The translations under genes and the position numbers were made by a program. 64,000 nt of DNA from Desulfuromonas acetoxidans DSM 684 (GTDB taxonomy: Bacteria > Desulfobacterota > Desulfuromonadia > Desulfuromonadales > Desulfuromonadaceae), in the NCBI RefSeq assembly GCF_000167355.1, contig NZ_AAEW02000005.1, forward strand, positions 62,001-126,000, given 5' to 3'. Positions 46,319-58,400 of the stretch are shown piece after piece. The notes under the pieces were generated by a model that made no database searches, was not told the origin of the DNA, and worked only from the letters and a program-made list of their open reading frames with translations. Positions within the stretch are counted from its first letter, which is position 1. Each line of letters starts with the position of its first letter.

Positions 46319-48731
46319 TGTTGTAGAAACTCTCCTCTTTGGATGGGGTTTGAGCGGCCTGCTGATCGACATGGATACTTAGCAGCACCAGATTGATCAG
46401 GCGCAACAAATTCGCACCATGCAGGTTCTGGTAACGAGCAGCATCCATAAGTTGATCATAGGCATCTGTCAGACGGCGCTGGCCACAGATCATGCGCAAG
46501 GTGGAGCGGACACTAGCGTGCTGGGTTGCCATACGCTGCAGATGTGGCAGCTCATGGCGCAGCAATTCAAGTGCCTCGTCCACATGGCGTCGCCGCAATG
46601 TGGTACGGTAAAACTCCTCAGCGGCACGGTTAAATTCAGCGGCCGGCACCTGAAGCGGTTGATTGGTACCCAGAGTACTCATGATGTCCGCCGTCAAGCG
46701 ACCGGACACAGAAAACTCATCAGGGCATTCGATACGACGCCGCAGATCCGCCATCAGCTCCCGGCAGCCCATCTGTTCAATCAGATCGGCACCGTCTTCA
46801 CTGAGCACCTCGATCAGTGCCCGACAATACTCCTTCTGATAAACACGCAGATAACCCGGATAACGGCGGCTGTTGCGAATCTGTTTGGTTTTGCGCAAAA
46901 TCCGCAACAGAAACCGGTTACGCGTGGTGCGCTTGACAAAGAAGGTCGGCAGGCCCAAAGCATGACCGAAGAAAATCTGCCGTCGTTCACTCTCAACGCC
47001 GGGATTATCGGGAATATGGCGGTGATCGTAACGCCCTTCAGCCATATATTTAAACGCCAGCGCGGTGATCAGGGTCTGCAAGGTGGTGGCTGCGCCCATA
47101 TCCTGTTCAAATCCGGCAAACAGACTGTAATGACGCCCTTCAAAGCCGCTGAATCCCATGGTATTGAATTCACGCATCTTAAAGAATTGATACAACGACA
47201 TGCGCGCATCAAATACACCCATGGCATCAAGATCGTGACGCAACCGTTCCTGATTACCCGCCACACCATTGAGCGCTGGACTTTCGTCACTGCTTAAAAA
47301 CCCAACCGGATAATCGACCAGACGAAAATCGGGGACAAAATCACCCTTGAGGCCAAACAAGCGGCTCAACGGACGGTCGATCCATTCCGGTCCAAACGGT
47401 GTACGGCTGTGGCTGATCAGATTGAGGCTGGACTTTTTGCGCCAACGCCGCCACAACATGCGCAAGTGGGTAAAATCCAGTTCGTGAGCAAGAAAACCCA
47501 GGGCTTTTTCCGGGTGAAAATCCTCAAAACCCAGCCGGTACGGGGCCGCACTGAAATTGGCGGCAAACAGCGGCAGAAAGTGCTCCTGAATCTTAATGGC
47601 CAGATCTCCGCAATATTTCTCTTCGTCAGCGCCAAACAGTCCGCGTTCTCCTTTCATGTGGGCGGTCAGGCGGCGACTGCCGAGGCTGATGTGGGAACCA
47701 TTGTTGGCCAGACTGATGTTGGACATGTTGGGCAACACCACCAGGTTGTTGGTGATAATCCCGGCCTCGCGCAGTTTGGCCACCGCATTGAGCTGGCTGC
47801 GACTGAGCACCTGATGACACAGATGCATGTACTGATGCTTCTCTTCCCCTTTGTCCCAGCCCGACAAACAGGGGCTCATATACAGCTCACGATAGAACGC
47901 ATCGGGAATCATCTCATTGAGCTGTTTCTGGCGTTGCGGTGGATGCGGCGCACAGTAGATCTGGGCCTGTTGTCCACTGGCCGTTAAACCGAACTGTTCG
48001 TTGGCATATTCGGTCAGCAGTTGGGTAAGCAGAAAACGCTTGGCGGTCTCGTGCGCCAGCGCCTTACCCTGGCCGTTATCGGCCGACAGTCCGACAACAT
48101 GAAACGAAAACGTCTCCGGGGAGGTGTTGTCGTTAAGGTAGTGATTGAGTAACCCTTCAGCGGTGGCGCGCAGATCCTGATGGAGGTACGGCTGGATGCC
48201 GATCAGATCGGCCAGAGACAGTTTGACCAGATAACTCAGCGGCAGGCGTAATTTTTGTTCACCCTGTTCATCGGTGAAGCAAAAACGGTGCAGATCGGAG
48301 CGGTTACCCAACTCCGGGTGACTTTTATCGGCAAGAAAATCCCGCTCCAGAACCTGCTGGGCATAACGACTCAATACGGAACGGTTGAAACGAACCCAAC
48401 TGTTTTCCCATACCTGCTGGCCCTGGTCGCTGATAAATTCACGCAGAGCTTCAACCTGCTTTTCCGGCGTATCTCCGGATTGGGTCCGTTTGATCATATT
48501 GGCAAAAAAACGGGATTGTTCGATGGTCTGCGGCAGATCAACCTGTGAAGCCGACCCCACCACAACGGCCTGCAACTCACTCTCAGAACCAGCGGTCACA
48601 TCACCATTCGCAAACGGCAAGTTCCCCAACGTGGTGCACCCCATCCGTTCAAACAAATCCGGAAGATTCGGCGTGTGGCGAGGATGATCGTGCCGGATTC
48701 GGTTGAGAACCTGCAGTCGTGGTGACTTCAT
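46284..48731 (-). CDS. Unrecognised 815-residue protein heading the lipid operon
   Basis: I do not recognise this family. It is soluble-looking with no signal peptide or transmembrane helix, rich in Arg and His, with well-formed alternating structure. The central segment (~325-380) NMSNISLANNGSHISLGSRRL and a Glu/Asp/His-rich stretch, GFEDFHPEKALGFLAHELDF (~405), look like an enzyme active-site region, and REFNTMGFSGFEGRHYSLFAGFEQDMGA (~525) is another candidate. It starts with AGGAGC before ATG at 48731 and overlaps the decarboxylase gene. Context suggests an enzyme that makes or uses the decarboxylase substrate (inference only). Confidence 0.7.
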   Translation of the reverse strand: MKSPRLQVLNRIRHDHPRHTPNLPDLFERMGCTTLGNLPFANGDVTAGSESELQAVVVGSASQVDLPQTIEQSRFFANMIKRTQSGDTPEKQVEALREFISDQGQQVWENSWVRFNRSVLSRYAQQVLERDFLADKSHPELGNRSDLHRFCFTDEQGEQKLRLPLSYLVKLSLADLIGIQPYLHQDLRATAEGLLNHYLNDNTSPETFSFHVVGLSADNGQGKALAHETAKRFLLTQLLTEYANEQFGLTASGQQAQIYCAPHPPQRQKQLNEMIPDAFYRELYMSPCLSGWDKGEEKHQYMHLCHQVLSRSQLNAVAKLREAGIITNNLVVLPNMSNISLANNGSHISLGSRRLTAHMKGERGLFGADEEKYCGDLAIKIQEHFLPLFAANFSAAPYRLGFEDFHPEKALGFLAHELDFTHLRMLWRRWRKKSSLNLISHSRTPFGPEWIDRPLSRLFGLKGDFVPDFRLVDYPVGFLSSDESPALNGVAGNQERLRHDLDAMGVFDARMSLYQFFKMREFNTMGFSGFEGRHYSLFAGFEQDMGAATTLQTLITALAFKYMAEGRYDHRHIPDNPGVESERRQIFFGHALGLPTFFVKRTTRNRFLLRILRKTKQIRNSRRYPGYLRVYQKEYCRALIEVLSEDGADLIEQMGCRELMADLRRRIECPDEFSVSGRLTADIMSTLGTNQPLQVPAAEFNRAAEEFYRTTLRRRHVDEALELLRHELPHLQRMATQHASVRSTLRMICGQRRLTDAYDQLMDAARYQNLHGANLLRLINLVLLSIHVDQQAAQTPSKEESFYNNASDTPVYRAS

Positions 48732-48928
48732 GAAAAGCTCCTGACATCGTGTGCAAGGTAAAAAACGTTGACGGTGCGCACGATGCCCGAAGTTTATGTG
48801 GATTGGATTTGAACCGTGTAAAGGTGCGGTTAGATCAGCACAAACATACTGTGCGTGTTAGCACTGTGTTTATGGGGACGTTATCTATGGAAAATATCAG
48901 CCCTTTTGCGGAGCGTTAAATGAACGTC

Positions 48929-51900
48929 CTACGAGGATGGCATGTCTTGTGAAAACCAAGTGATCCCCTCACAATTGGCGCAGCGACACTGACGGTGACG
49001 CATGAATTCTTCAAATTCAGCAACCGGTAACGGTCGACTGCAGAAATAGCCCTGAATGTAAGTACAGCGATGATCGTGAAGCAGCGTGACATGATCCTCC
49101 GTCTCAACCCCTTCTGCGGTAACTTTGAGATTCAAACTGCGCGCCAGCGCCAGAATCGACAGAACAACATTGGTGCTGTCACGGGAATCGGGCACCTCAA
49201 ACATAAATGAACGATCAATCTTCAAAATGTCAAGGGGCAGACGGGTCAGATAGCTTAACGACGAATAACCAGTGCCGAAATCATCGATGGAGATCTCAAC
49301 ACCAAGATCACGCAACGACCGGAGGATCTGCACCGTATTGTCAATATCCTCAATAATCATGCCTTCAGTGATCTCCAGCTCAAGAGCTTCGGCAGGCAAT
49401 TGCGCCTCTTTGAGGATATCAGCGACCAAGCGCGGCAGGTAATCGAGATCAAACTGGGCAGGGGACAAATTGACACCCATATGAAATTCGGGATACTCCT
49501 GCCGCCAGATGTGAGCCTGTTCACAGGCCTGGAGCAGCACCCATTCACCAATGGGCAGAATCAGCCCGGTTTGCTCGGCAATGGGAATAAAACGGTCCGG
49601 GGGCACCATGCCGTCACGACTGTGCCACCGCAGCAGCGCTTCCGCACCGACGACCATGCCGTCTTTGAGGTTGATTTTAGGTTGGTAGTAGAGTTCAAAT
49701 TCTCCATTGTCCACGGCTTCGCGCAACATCTCGGCCAAGCTCATTCGTTCAATCACCCGATCGCTCATCACCTGTTCATAATAACTGAAACTGTTGCGCC
49801 GAATATCTTTGATCGAGTACAGAGCGATATTGGCATTTTTGAGCAGTTCGGACACCGTTTCGCCATCATCGGGAGCCACGGCAATACCAACACTGGTGGT
49901 CAAACTGACCCGTTGTGCGCCAATCACAAAGGGGGCTTCAACGCACTCAAACAGTTCATCCAACAATGACCTGACCCGCTGTTTACGCAGAATAAAGGCG
50001 AATTCATCGCCGCCAATTCTGGCAACAAAGGAATCGTCATAACTGCATAACGTCAGGCGTTCGGAAAACATCTGCAGCAGTTTGTCGGCCAGAACCGGTC
50101 CAAGGGATTCATTGATCAGCTTGAACGCATTGAGATCGAGCACCATCACCGCCAGATTACAAGCTTCATCACAGGTAGTCAGGTGCTCTTCAAGCTTTTG
50201 CGCAAATGACACCCGGTTGGGCAGACCGGTCAGAGTGTCGAAATAGGCCAGTTGATGTAACTGGCGTTCAGCTTCTTTGATCTGACTGATATCGGATGAA
50301 ATGGAGAAAAAGTTTTTGATGGAACCATCGTGATCACGAATAGTATCAATGGTCACCCAGGAGACATATTCTTCACCGTTTTTGCGGCGATTCCACACCT
50401 CCCCTTCCCAGTGACCCGTATCGATAAGTTGCTTCCACATCTGAGCGAAAAACGCACCGTCATGATGATCAGACTGTAACAATCGCGGATTCTGCCCAAG
50501 GACTTCACCACGTGAGTAACCACTGATGGATATAAACGCCTGGTTAACTTCAATGATCTGATTACACCGATCAGTGACAATGATCGCTTCAGCCGTATTT
50601 TCAAACACCTTGGTAATCAGTTTCAAACGGCGCTCAGCCGCCAGAGCCTCGGTCACATCGCGACCAAAACCGATAAAATTATCGATCTGGCCGTTTTCAT
50701 CATATTCAAAGATGGCATCCCATAAAAACTGCCGCACCCTGCCATCGCGCATTTTCAGCGGCGCATGGAAATCACCGGTAAATTCACCATGGGCCATGGC
50801 TTTGGCAATATATCCCCCTAAATGCTCAGCTGTGGCCGGCGATGTGAACAGACCGAAAAAATTCTCCTGAAGGACATCTTCCCGTGCATAGCCGGTAGCT
50901 TTCTCCGCCGCCTGGTTAAACAGAATAATGCTCGAAGTATGATCAATACCGATCACCACCAGACCGGAATGCTCAATCATGTCTGAAAAGCGCTTTTCCT
51001 GCTGAAAGCGAATCTGATCACCAACGCGCAAACGCTCAAGCATCTCATTGATGGTGTTGCCGATGGCAGCGACTTCATCATCACCATCAACCTCAACGAC
51101 CCTGTTCTGATCCGCCATCTGATTGCGACCGATTTGCTCCAGCCCCTGATTGAGGCGTACCAGGCGGGACAAGACCAGCACATCGAGGATCATCTGGGTG
51201 ATAAACACCATGACGACACTGGCAAAAACAAACAGACCGAAAAACGCCAGCAGATTGCGTCGACTGAACTCACGCATAAAGCGAAAGCTCCCAGAATGCA
51301 AAACAAACGTGTCGTGCCCATTAAGATCGCTGAGGGATTTTTTCAGGCAGTTGTAAGATACGTCAGGACAAGTGCGCGGAGCCTCTTCAGCCAAGGTGAT
51401 CCCGGCATGCATCTGCAACTCGTGATTAACCCGCTGCCAGAACGCCTCGCCCAACAGAAGACCGACAACCACCGTCCCCCCAGAAGACGTGTCATCTCTA
51501 CCATGAACTATAGGACGTGTCACCAGCAACAGCGGTTGGTCTTTAAAACGAACAAGACCGTTTTGTCCGTCGCTCGTCGCCAAAGAAACCTGCTCTGAAA
51601 CCTCTGCAAAAAGATTGCCTTTGTAGTTGGCAAGGACATGAAGGGATTTTTGGAACACAGGGGATTGATCAGGACTGACAATAAGGACAAAATCGACGGG
51701 AAGCGTATCAAAAAAAGCCATGGACAGGCTGTTCTCGCCATCCCCCTCGGTAACGCGCCATAACGGATCGAGAATTGAAACGGAATGGGCGATATTGATC
51801 AGATCATTCTCTTTTTCGTCCAGCAGGTTTTCCACCCGCAACAGAGCTTCGTGGCCGAACTGACTCTCAACCTTTTCAAGGTTCTTTTCATTGAACAGTT

Positions 51901-51985
51901 TCAGGCTGAAGACAAACACACAGGTGAGAATCACCAGGGTCATCAGAATTCCGAGAAAGGTTTTGGCACGAATCGAAAGCGTCAT
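48929..51985 (-). CDS. Membrane PAS-GGDEF-EAL c-di-GMP protein
   Basis: 1,018 residues. TM1 is ~9-31, the extracytoplasmic sensor (possibly CHASE4-like) is ~32-255, TM2 is ~258-285, then HAMP, two PAS domains (~345-465 and ~470-590), GGDEF (RIGGDEF, ~656) and EAL (AEALLRW, ~780; DDFGTGYSSLSYL, ~920). The GGDEF motif is intact but the position of the RxxD inhibitory site reads YDDS. The EAL motif is intact, so phosphodiesterase activity is likely. A Cys pair near the C-terminus (CRCANC) is unusual. It is transcribed alone, divergent from the PUFA-synthase-like gene. Confidence 0.9.
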   Translation of the reverse strand: MTLSIRAKTFLGILMTLVILTCVFVFSLKLFNEKNLEKVESQFGHEALLRVENLLDEKENDLINIAHSVSILDPLWRVTEGDGENSLSMAFFDTLPVDFVLIVSPDQSPVFQKSLHVLANYKGNLFAEVSEQVSLATSDGQNGLVRFKDQPLLLVTRPIVHGRDDTSSGGTVVVGLLLGEAFWQRVNHELQMHAGITLAEEAPRTCPDVSYNCLKKSLSDLNGHDTFVLHSGSFRFMREFSRRNLLAFFGLFVFASVVMVFITQMILDVLVLSRLVRLNQGLEQIGRNQMADQNRVVEVDGDDEVAAIGNTINEMLERLRVGDQIRFQQEKRFSDMIEHSGLVVIGIDHTSSIILFNQAAEKATGYAREDVLQENFFGLFTSPATAEHLGGYIAKAMAHGEFTGDFHAPLKMRDGRVRQFLWDAIFEYDENGQIDNFIGFGRDVTEALAAERRLKLITKVFENTAEAIIVTDRCNQIIEVNQAFISISGYSRGEVLGQNPRLLQSDHHDGAFFAQMWKQLIDTGHWEGEVWNRRKNGEEYVSWVTIDTIRDHDGSIKNFFSISSDISQIKEAERQLHQLAYFDTLTGLPNRVSFAQKLEEHLTTCDEACNLAVMVLDLNAFKLINESLGPVLADKLLQMFSERLTLCSYDDSFVARIGGDEFAFILRKQRVRSLLDELFECVEAPFVIGAQRVSLTTSVGIAVAPDDGETVSELLKNANIALYSIKDIRRNSFSYYEQVMSDRVIERMSLAEMLREAVDNGEFELYYQPKINLKDGMVVGAEALLRWHSRDGMVPPDRFIPIAEQTGLILPIGEWVLLQACEQAHIWRQEYPEFHMGVNLSPAQFDLDYLPRLVADILKEAQLPAEALELEITEGMIIEDIDNTVQILRSLRDLGVEISIDDFGTGYSSLSYLTRLPLDILKIDRSFMFEVPDSRDSTNVVLSILALARSLNLKVTAEGVETEDHVTLLHDHRCTYIQGYFCSRPLPVAEFEEFMRHRQCRCANCEGITWFSQDMPSS

Positions 51986-52421
51986 AGATTATCCCGTACT
52001 GAAACAATAAAATACCCGCGTCCCTGTGCTTCCAACCGGGTTCTATCACAAGAAACGAGTTCAAAAACATGCAACATAAAGACAAGCACAACCATACTGA
52101 TTTCAAAGAGATAACACATCTAACCGGTTCTATGATAACGGCAATGGCTTATGAGAACAAGCTCCATTATTAAAATAAAGCCACATTAATCCTTTTACAG
52201 TGAGACTGAAAAAATTCGCCACCCTCCGCAGTGTATACGTGATTAACATCTCCCATTGCCCCTCTCCCGGCATCAACGTAGCGCAAAAAAAACCACCCGG
52301 CAACTTCTGCCAACATGCCTTTCAATCACCCGTCATTTGTAGTATAAGAATGTGTTTTACGTGGGAGCACTTCCCATAGATCTCTATTGACTGTTGATGT
52401 TCTAAACGGAAAATTCAATTC
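51986..52421. other. Divergent intergenic region
   Basis: 436 bases between the GGDEF-EAL gene (minus) and the megasynthase gene (plus). I see no gene, RNA or strong hairpin. It should hold both promoters, but I see no clear consensus match. Confidence 0.4.
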
Positions 52422-55400
52422 ATGCACTCTGAATCTACTCAGCGCCCTGCTGTTGCCATTGTCGGAATCGGCGGCATTTTTCCTCAAGCCCCGACTCTGG
52501 AACACTTCTGGTCCATTATTCGCGATGGTGTTGCCACAGCCTCACTGCCCCCGCAAGGGCGCTGGCAACTGCCTGTTGATGAAGCTTACCACCCGGAAGA
52601 AGGCAAAGCGGATTGCGTTTATTCTAAAAAAGCCTGCTTCGTCGATCATTTCACCCTCGATCTGCCCTATGACCAATTAAAGATCGACGAGGAGTTGGTT
52701 CACCAATTAGACCCGCTGTTTCAGTTGTTGCTTCAAGCCGGTGTTACAGCCTGGCAGGAAGGCAACATGGCCAAAGTCGATCAGCAACGCATGGGCGTGA
52801 TCGTCGGCAATCTGGCACTGCCCAGTGAAACCGCCTCCAAGCTGGCCCAAGACTACGTCGGTCGGACACTGTATGAAAAGCTCTTCGACCAGCAGCTCGA
52901 ACCGAGCACCTCACCGCTCAACCGTTACATGACCGGCTTGCCCGCCGCAGTGCTCGGCAAAGCTCTCGGCCTGGGCGGCACCTGCTTCACCTTGGACGCG
53001 GCCTGTGCCTCGTCACTGTACGCCATCAAACTGGCGGTTGATGAACTGCAATCCGGTCGCGCAGATGCCATGCTCACCGGTGGTGTAGCCCGCCCAGACT
53101 CGCAATATACCCAGATGGGCTTTTCCCAGCTGCATGCCCTGTCCCCCACCGGCGTATGTGCCCCGTTTGACCAATCAGGTAACGGTCTGGTGGTCGGTGA
53201 AGGCGCCGGTGTGCTGCTGCTGAAACGCACCGAAGATGCGTTGCGCGACGGTGACCACATTTACGCCCAGATTGCCGGTATCGGTCTATCCAACGACATC
53301 GGCGGCAGTCTGCTGGCCCCCATGTCGGAAGGCCAGTTGCGCGCCATGCGTGCCGCTTATCAACAGGCGGGCTGGCAGCCGCAAGACGTTGATCACATCG
53401 AATGCCACGCCACCGGCACCCCGGTCGGTGATGCCGTTGAATTTGCCAGTCTCAAACAACTCTGGCAGGACCAGGCCACCGATCACCGCTGCGTTATCGG
53501 TTCGGTCAAGTCGAATATCGGCCACCTGCTCACCGCCGCCGGATCGGCTGCCGTGATCAAAACCCTGCTGGCGCTCAAACATCAGCAACTGCCGCCCACG
53601 GCCGGATTTCAACAGGCCGGTGAACAGATGGGCATGGAAGACAGCCCGTTTGACGTGTTGCCCACCTGTCAACCCTGGCAGCGCAACGAAACACGACCTC
53701 GCAGGGCCGCAGTCAGCGCGTTTGGTTTCGGCGGCATCAATGCCCATCTGCTGCTCGAAGAATGGCACGAAAACGCTACTCAGCAGAAAACCTCCAAACC
53801 GCAAAGTTCCTGTGAGCCGATTGCTATCGTTGGCCTGGATGTGCGCCTGGCCGACCATGCTGACATCGCAGCCTTTCGCCGCGACTGGCTGTCCGATCAG
53901 GAGGAAGAAACGTCCTTCTCTTCGCCGAAGCATTGGTACGACGCTGAAACAAGCCAATGGTTTACAAAAGAATTTTCGCAACACAACAGTGAATCAGGAC
54001 ACTATCTTGATCAAGTTGCGGTACAGCCGGGGACCTTCCGCATCCCCCCCACTGAACTCAAAGAGATGTTGCCGCGCCAGGCCCTGATGCTGCAAAGTGC
54101 CGCAGCCGCTCTCGACGATGCGGGTCTCAAAAATCACGACCATCTCGACACCGGTGTGTTTGTCGGCACCGGACTCGACCTGAATGCCACCAGCTTCAGC
54201 CTGCGCTGGGGATTGCCGGAACGGGTACGCCGCTGGGCAAAGCAAAGTGGCAGTGACCTTGACCAGCAACAGCTCGAACACTGGTGCGACACCTTACGTG
54301 ACGCCATCTGCCCACCATTGACCGCCAACCGCACTATGGGTGCCCTGGGCAGCGTGGTGGCCAGCCGGATTGCCCGTGAATTCAAATGCGGCGGTTCCAG
54401 CTTTACCATCGCCGCCGAAGAGAACTCGTCCATCCAGGCCCTGCAACTGGCGACACAAGCGTTGCGACGCAAGGAGGTGAAAGTGGCGATTGTCGGTGGG
54501 GTTGACATGCCCGGTGACATTCGCGCCCAACTCAGTGCCAGCCAACTCGACCACCGTACACCGATCAATGAAGGGGCTTGTTCCGTCGTGTTGATGCCCC
54601 TGTCAGAGGCCCGGCAACAGGGACATACCATCTACGCGCTGATTCAGGACGTGACGACAGCCACGGCAGCGGATGATGGTTTGATGTCACCACGCCCGGA
54701 AGCCTTCAGCCGATTTGCCGACGTCACCGGCACGACGTATGTCGATCATATTGCCCCGAATACGGCAACTCTGGATATTCTGCGCAAAGAGATTCGGCCG
54801 TCATGGCCTGTTTCCAGCTCGCACCGTTATGGCCACAGCGGTGAGGCGGCCGGTCTGGTCGGCGTTATTGCCGCAGCCCTGTCTCTGCACCAGCGCATTC
54901 TACCAGCCTCGGCAGACAACGATGCCCGTTACTGGCTACACAATCGCCAGGAGGGACTACGTCAGGCCCTGGTGACCAGCACCGCCACCGGCGGTTTGCT
55001 GGCGGCGGTCCGCCTTGGTGAGGATGATCATTGCGACACCCCACTGCCGCAACGCCTACCTGCGGCGCCCTTGAATCGTGCCCTGTTTGCCGTATTTGGA
55101 TCAACACCGGGCCACCTGCTCAGCAAGTTGACCGAACTGGAACAGTGGCTGGCCCATCAGAACCAGACCGCCATTGCTCCACTGGCCGCGCAGTGGCGTC
55201 TCAGTTCGCAACCGGAGAACACACCGGGAATGGCCCTGACTCTGGTGTGCGCCCATGTGGCCGAGCTGGTCGAACAAATTGCCTTTGCCCGTGAACATGT
55301 GACGCAACATCCCGATCAGCGTCTCGACGGTCGCGGCGGTGCCCGCCTTCCAGCCTGCGCTCGCGACAATGTGTTCTACAATCCCGAACCGCTGGCCGAC

Positions 55401-58400
55401 AAGGGCCAAGTGGCGTTCATCTTCCCTGGGTCCGGCAACCAGTTCCCCCACATGGGACGGGAATTGGGCCTGCTGTGGCCGGAGATCTTTGAGCAGCAAC
55501 ATCGTGACAACCAGCGTCTCAAAGACCAGTTCCAGCCCCACCTGTTCTGGAACGGCACCGAGCGTGAGCAGATTGAGCAGGACCACAACGGCATGATCAT
55601 CGCCCACGTGGCGTTGTGTACCGCGCTGAGTGACCTGGTACGGCGTCTCGGCGTCTCACCCCAGGCCGCCATCGGTTACAGCCTCGGTGAATCATCCAGT
55701 CTGTTTTCCCTCAAAGCCTGGCAACAACGCGATGCCATGCTTGAACGGATTGAAGCCTCACCCTTGTTCACCCGCGATCTCGGCGGACCATGTGACAGCG
55801 CGCGTCAGCTGTGGCAATTACCAGACAATGACACGGTCGATTGGACATTGGGCATTGTCCCCATCGCTGCCGATCGGGTTGAACACGCATTGCAGGGCCG
55901 TGAGCGAGTTTACCTGTTGATCATCAATACCCCGCAGGAATGTGTTATCGGTGGCCAGCGAGCGGCCGTTGAGGCCCTGGTGGCAGATCTGGAGTGTCCA
56001 TTCATCGAACTGAAGGGCGTGACCACCGTCCACTGCCCAGTGCCGACCATGGTGGCCAAACCGTATCACGATCTCCACCTGTTTCCGACCACGCCACCTG
56101 AGGGTATCCGTTTTTATAGCTGCGCCAGTGGCCAGCCCTATATGCCGGATACGGAGAGCTGCGCAGCGGCTATCCTTGCCCAGGCGGTGGATCGCATCGA
56201 TTTTGTCCGCGTGATTGAAAATGCCTACAACGATGGCGTGCGCCTGTTCATTGAAACCGGCAGCGGCAATTCATGTACGCGCATGATTCCGCGCATCCTC
56301 GGTGACCGTGCCCATATGGTGCGCCCGGTGCATGTTGACAATCAGCCCATGGCCGTCACCGTTACCAGACTGATGGCACAACTGATCGCCGAAGGTGTTG
56401 AGTGCGATCAATCGCTGTTGGAGCAGGACGCGAAAAATCCGCTGCAGCCCGCCGGCAAACCGGCCAATGCCGTCATCCTCACAAATGGCCAGGCGAACTT
56501 GACTTTGCCACCCTGCCCAATGGAACAGCAGAACTCTTACGATGTATCACCGTCACCAGCGCGTCCACACGTGATAACGCAACCGTCACAGAGCAAGCCG
56601 GTTTCTGGGTCACAGCCGGTCACGAATCCGGTGTTTGCTACCATGAGCCGCACCCAGCACCACCATACGGCCTGCCACGACACCTTTCTCGGTCTGTCGG
56701 AGCAGATCCAGCAGCTCATGCAACGCAACCTGGAACTGCAAAAACAACTGCGAGCCCATCTGCCCGAAGAGTCTCAACCAACAGCACCTGCGCAACCGGC
56801 TCTTACGGCAACAGCCGTGGTCAAACCGCAGCAGGATGTGGCTTTTGACCGCGACATGTGCATGGAGTTTGCCATCGGTTCCATCGCTGCCATGCTCGGT
56901 CCCCGTTTTGCGCCCATCGACGACCATCCGACACGGGTGCGCTTACCCGATGAACCGCTGATGTTGGTGGACCGGATCATCAAGGTGGAGGGGGAACCCT
57001 GCTCCATGAGCCATGGCCGGGTGATCACAGAACACGATGTCACGGCGGACCGCTGGTACCTCGACGGCGAGCGCATCCCCACCTGTGTTGCGGTAGAGGC
57101 GGGTCAGGCAGATCTGTTTTTGTCCGGCTATCTGGGCATTGATTTTCACACCAAAGGTCATGCGGTTTATCGCCTGTTGGATGCCATTGTCGAATTCCAC
57201 AGTGAGCTGCCCAAGCCCGGTGATGTGATCCGTTACGATATCCGTATTGAACGCTTCTTCCGCCAAGGCGACACCTGGCTGTTCCGCTTTGAGTTCGACA
57301 GTACCGTCAACGGCCAACCGCTGATGACCATGCGCAACGGCTGTGCCGGATTCTTCTCCCAGCAGGAACTCGATGCCGGTAAAGGGATCGTTCACACCAA
57401 GTTCGACTTGATGCAACAACAGGGCAAACGACCGGCCGACTGGCAGGAACCGGTGGACATGATTCGTGAAAGCTATAATGGCGAGCAGATCAAGGCGCTG
57501 CGCAACGGCGACTTGGTGTCCTGCTTCGGCAACGCGTTTAACGCTCTGACGATCGGCACCCCTTACACTCTGCCCAGCGGTCACCTCGAACTGGTCGACC
57601 GGGTCACGGAAATCATTCCGGGTGGCGGGCGTTTTGGTCTGGGACAGATTCGCGCCGAGATGGATATTCAGCCGGACGACTGGTTTCTCACCTGCCATTT
57701 CTGCGACGACAATGTCATGCCCGGCACCCTGATGTACGAGTGCTGCCTGCACACATTGCGCATTTACCTGATGCGCATGGGCTGGGTCACGGCTGAAGGG
57801 GAAGCGGTCTGGCAACCGGTTCCCGGAGTTGGCAGCCAACTCAAGTGTCGTGGTCAAGTCACAGAGCACACCAAAACCGTCACCTACGAAGTCACCCTGA
57901 AGGAGTTGGGCTACCGCCCGGAGCCTTACGCCATTGTCGATGCTTTGATGTATGCCGACGACAAGCCGATTGTCGAGATCATCAACATGTCAGTGCGTCT
58001 GAGCGGTGTCACTCGTGAGGCAATGCAACAACGCTGGCACGCGGCCCCGCAGGTTGAAAGATCTGTGATCAAACCGGCCATTTACGACTATGACAGCATT
58101 CTCGCCTACTCGAATGGCAATCCGTCTGAAGCGTTTGGCGAACCCTATAAGATCTTTGATCAGCAACGGCGCATCGCCCGTCTGCCACGACCGCCGTTCC
58201 AATTTCTCGACCGGGTGACTGACGTTCGTGCCGAAGCGTGGAAGATGGAAGCCGGCGGCACCATTGAAGCGCAATATGATGTGCCCAGCGATGCCTGGTA
58301 TTTCGGCGAAGAGCGCACCGGTCAGATGCCATTCAGCGTGCTGCTGGAGATCGCCCTGCAACCGTGCGGCTGGATGGCCGCCTATGTCGGCTCAGCCTTG

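Noticed and set aside
46149-47987. Plus-strand open frames opposite the 815-residue and decarboxylase genes
   Set aside because: They lack ribosome sites and recognisable domains; the minus-strand overlaps and motifs support the four-gene operon.
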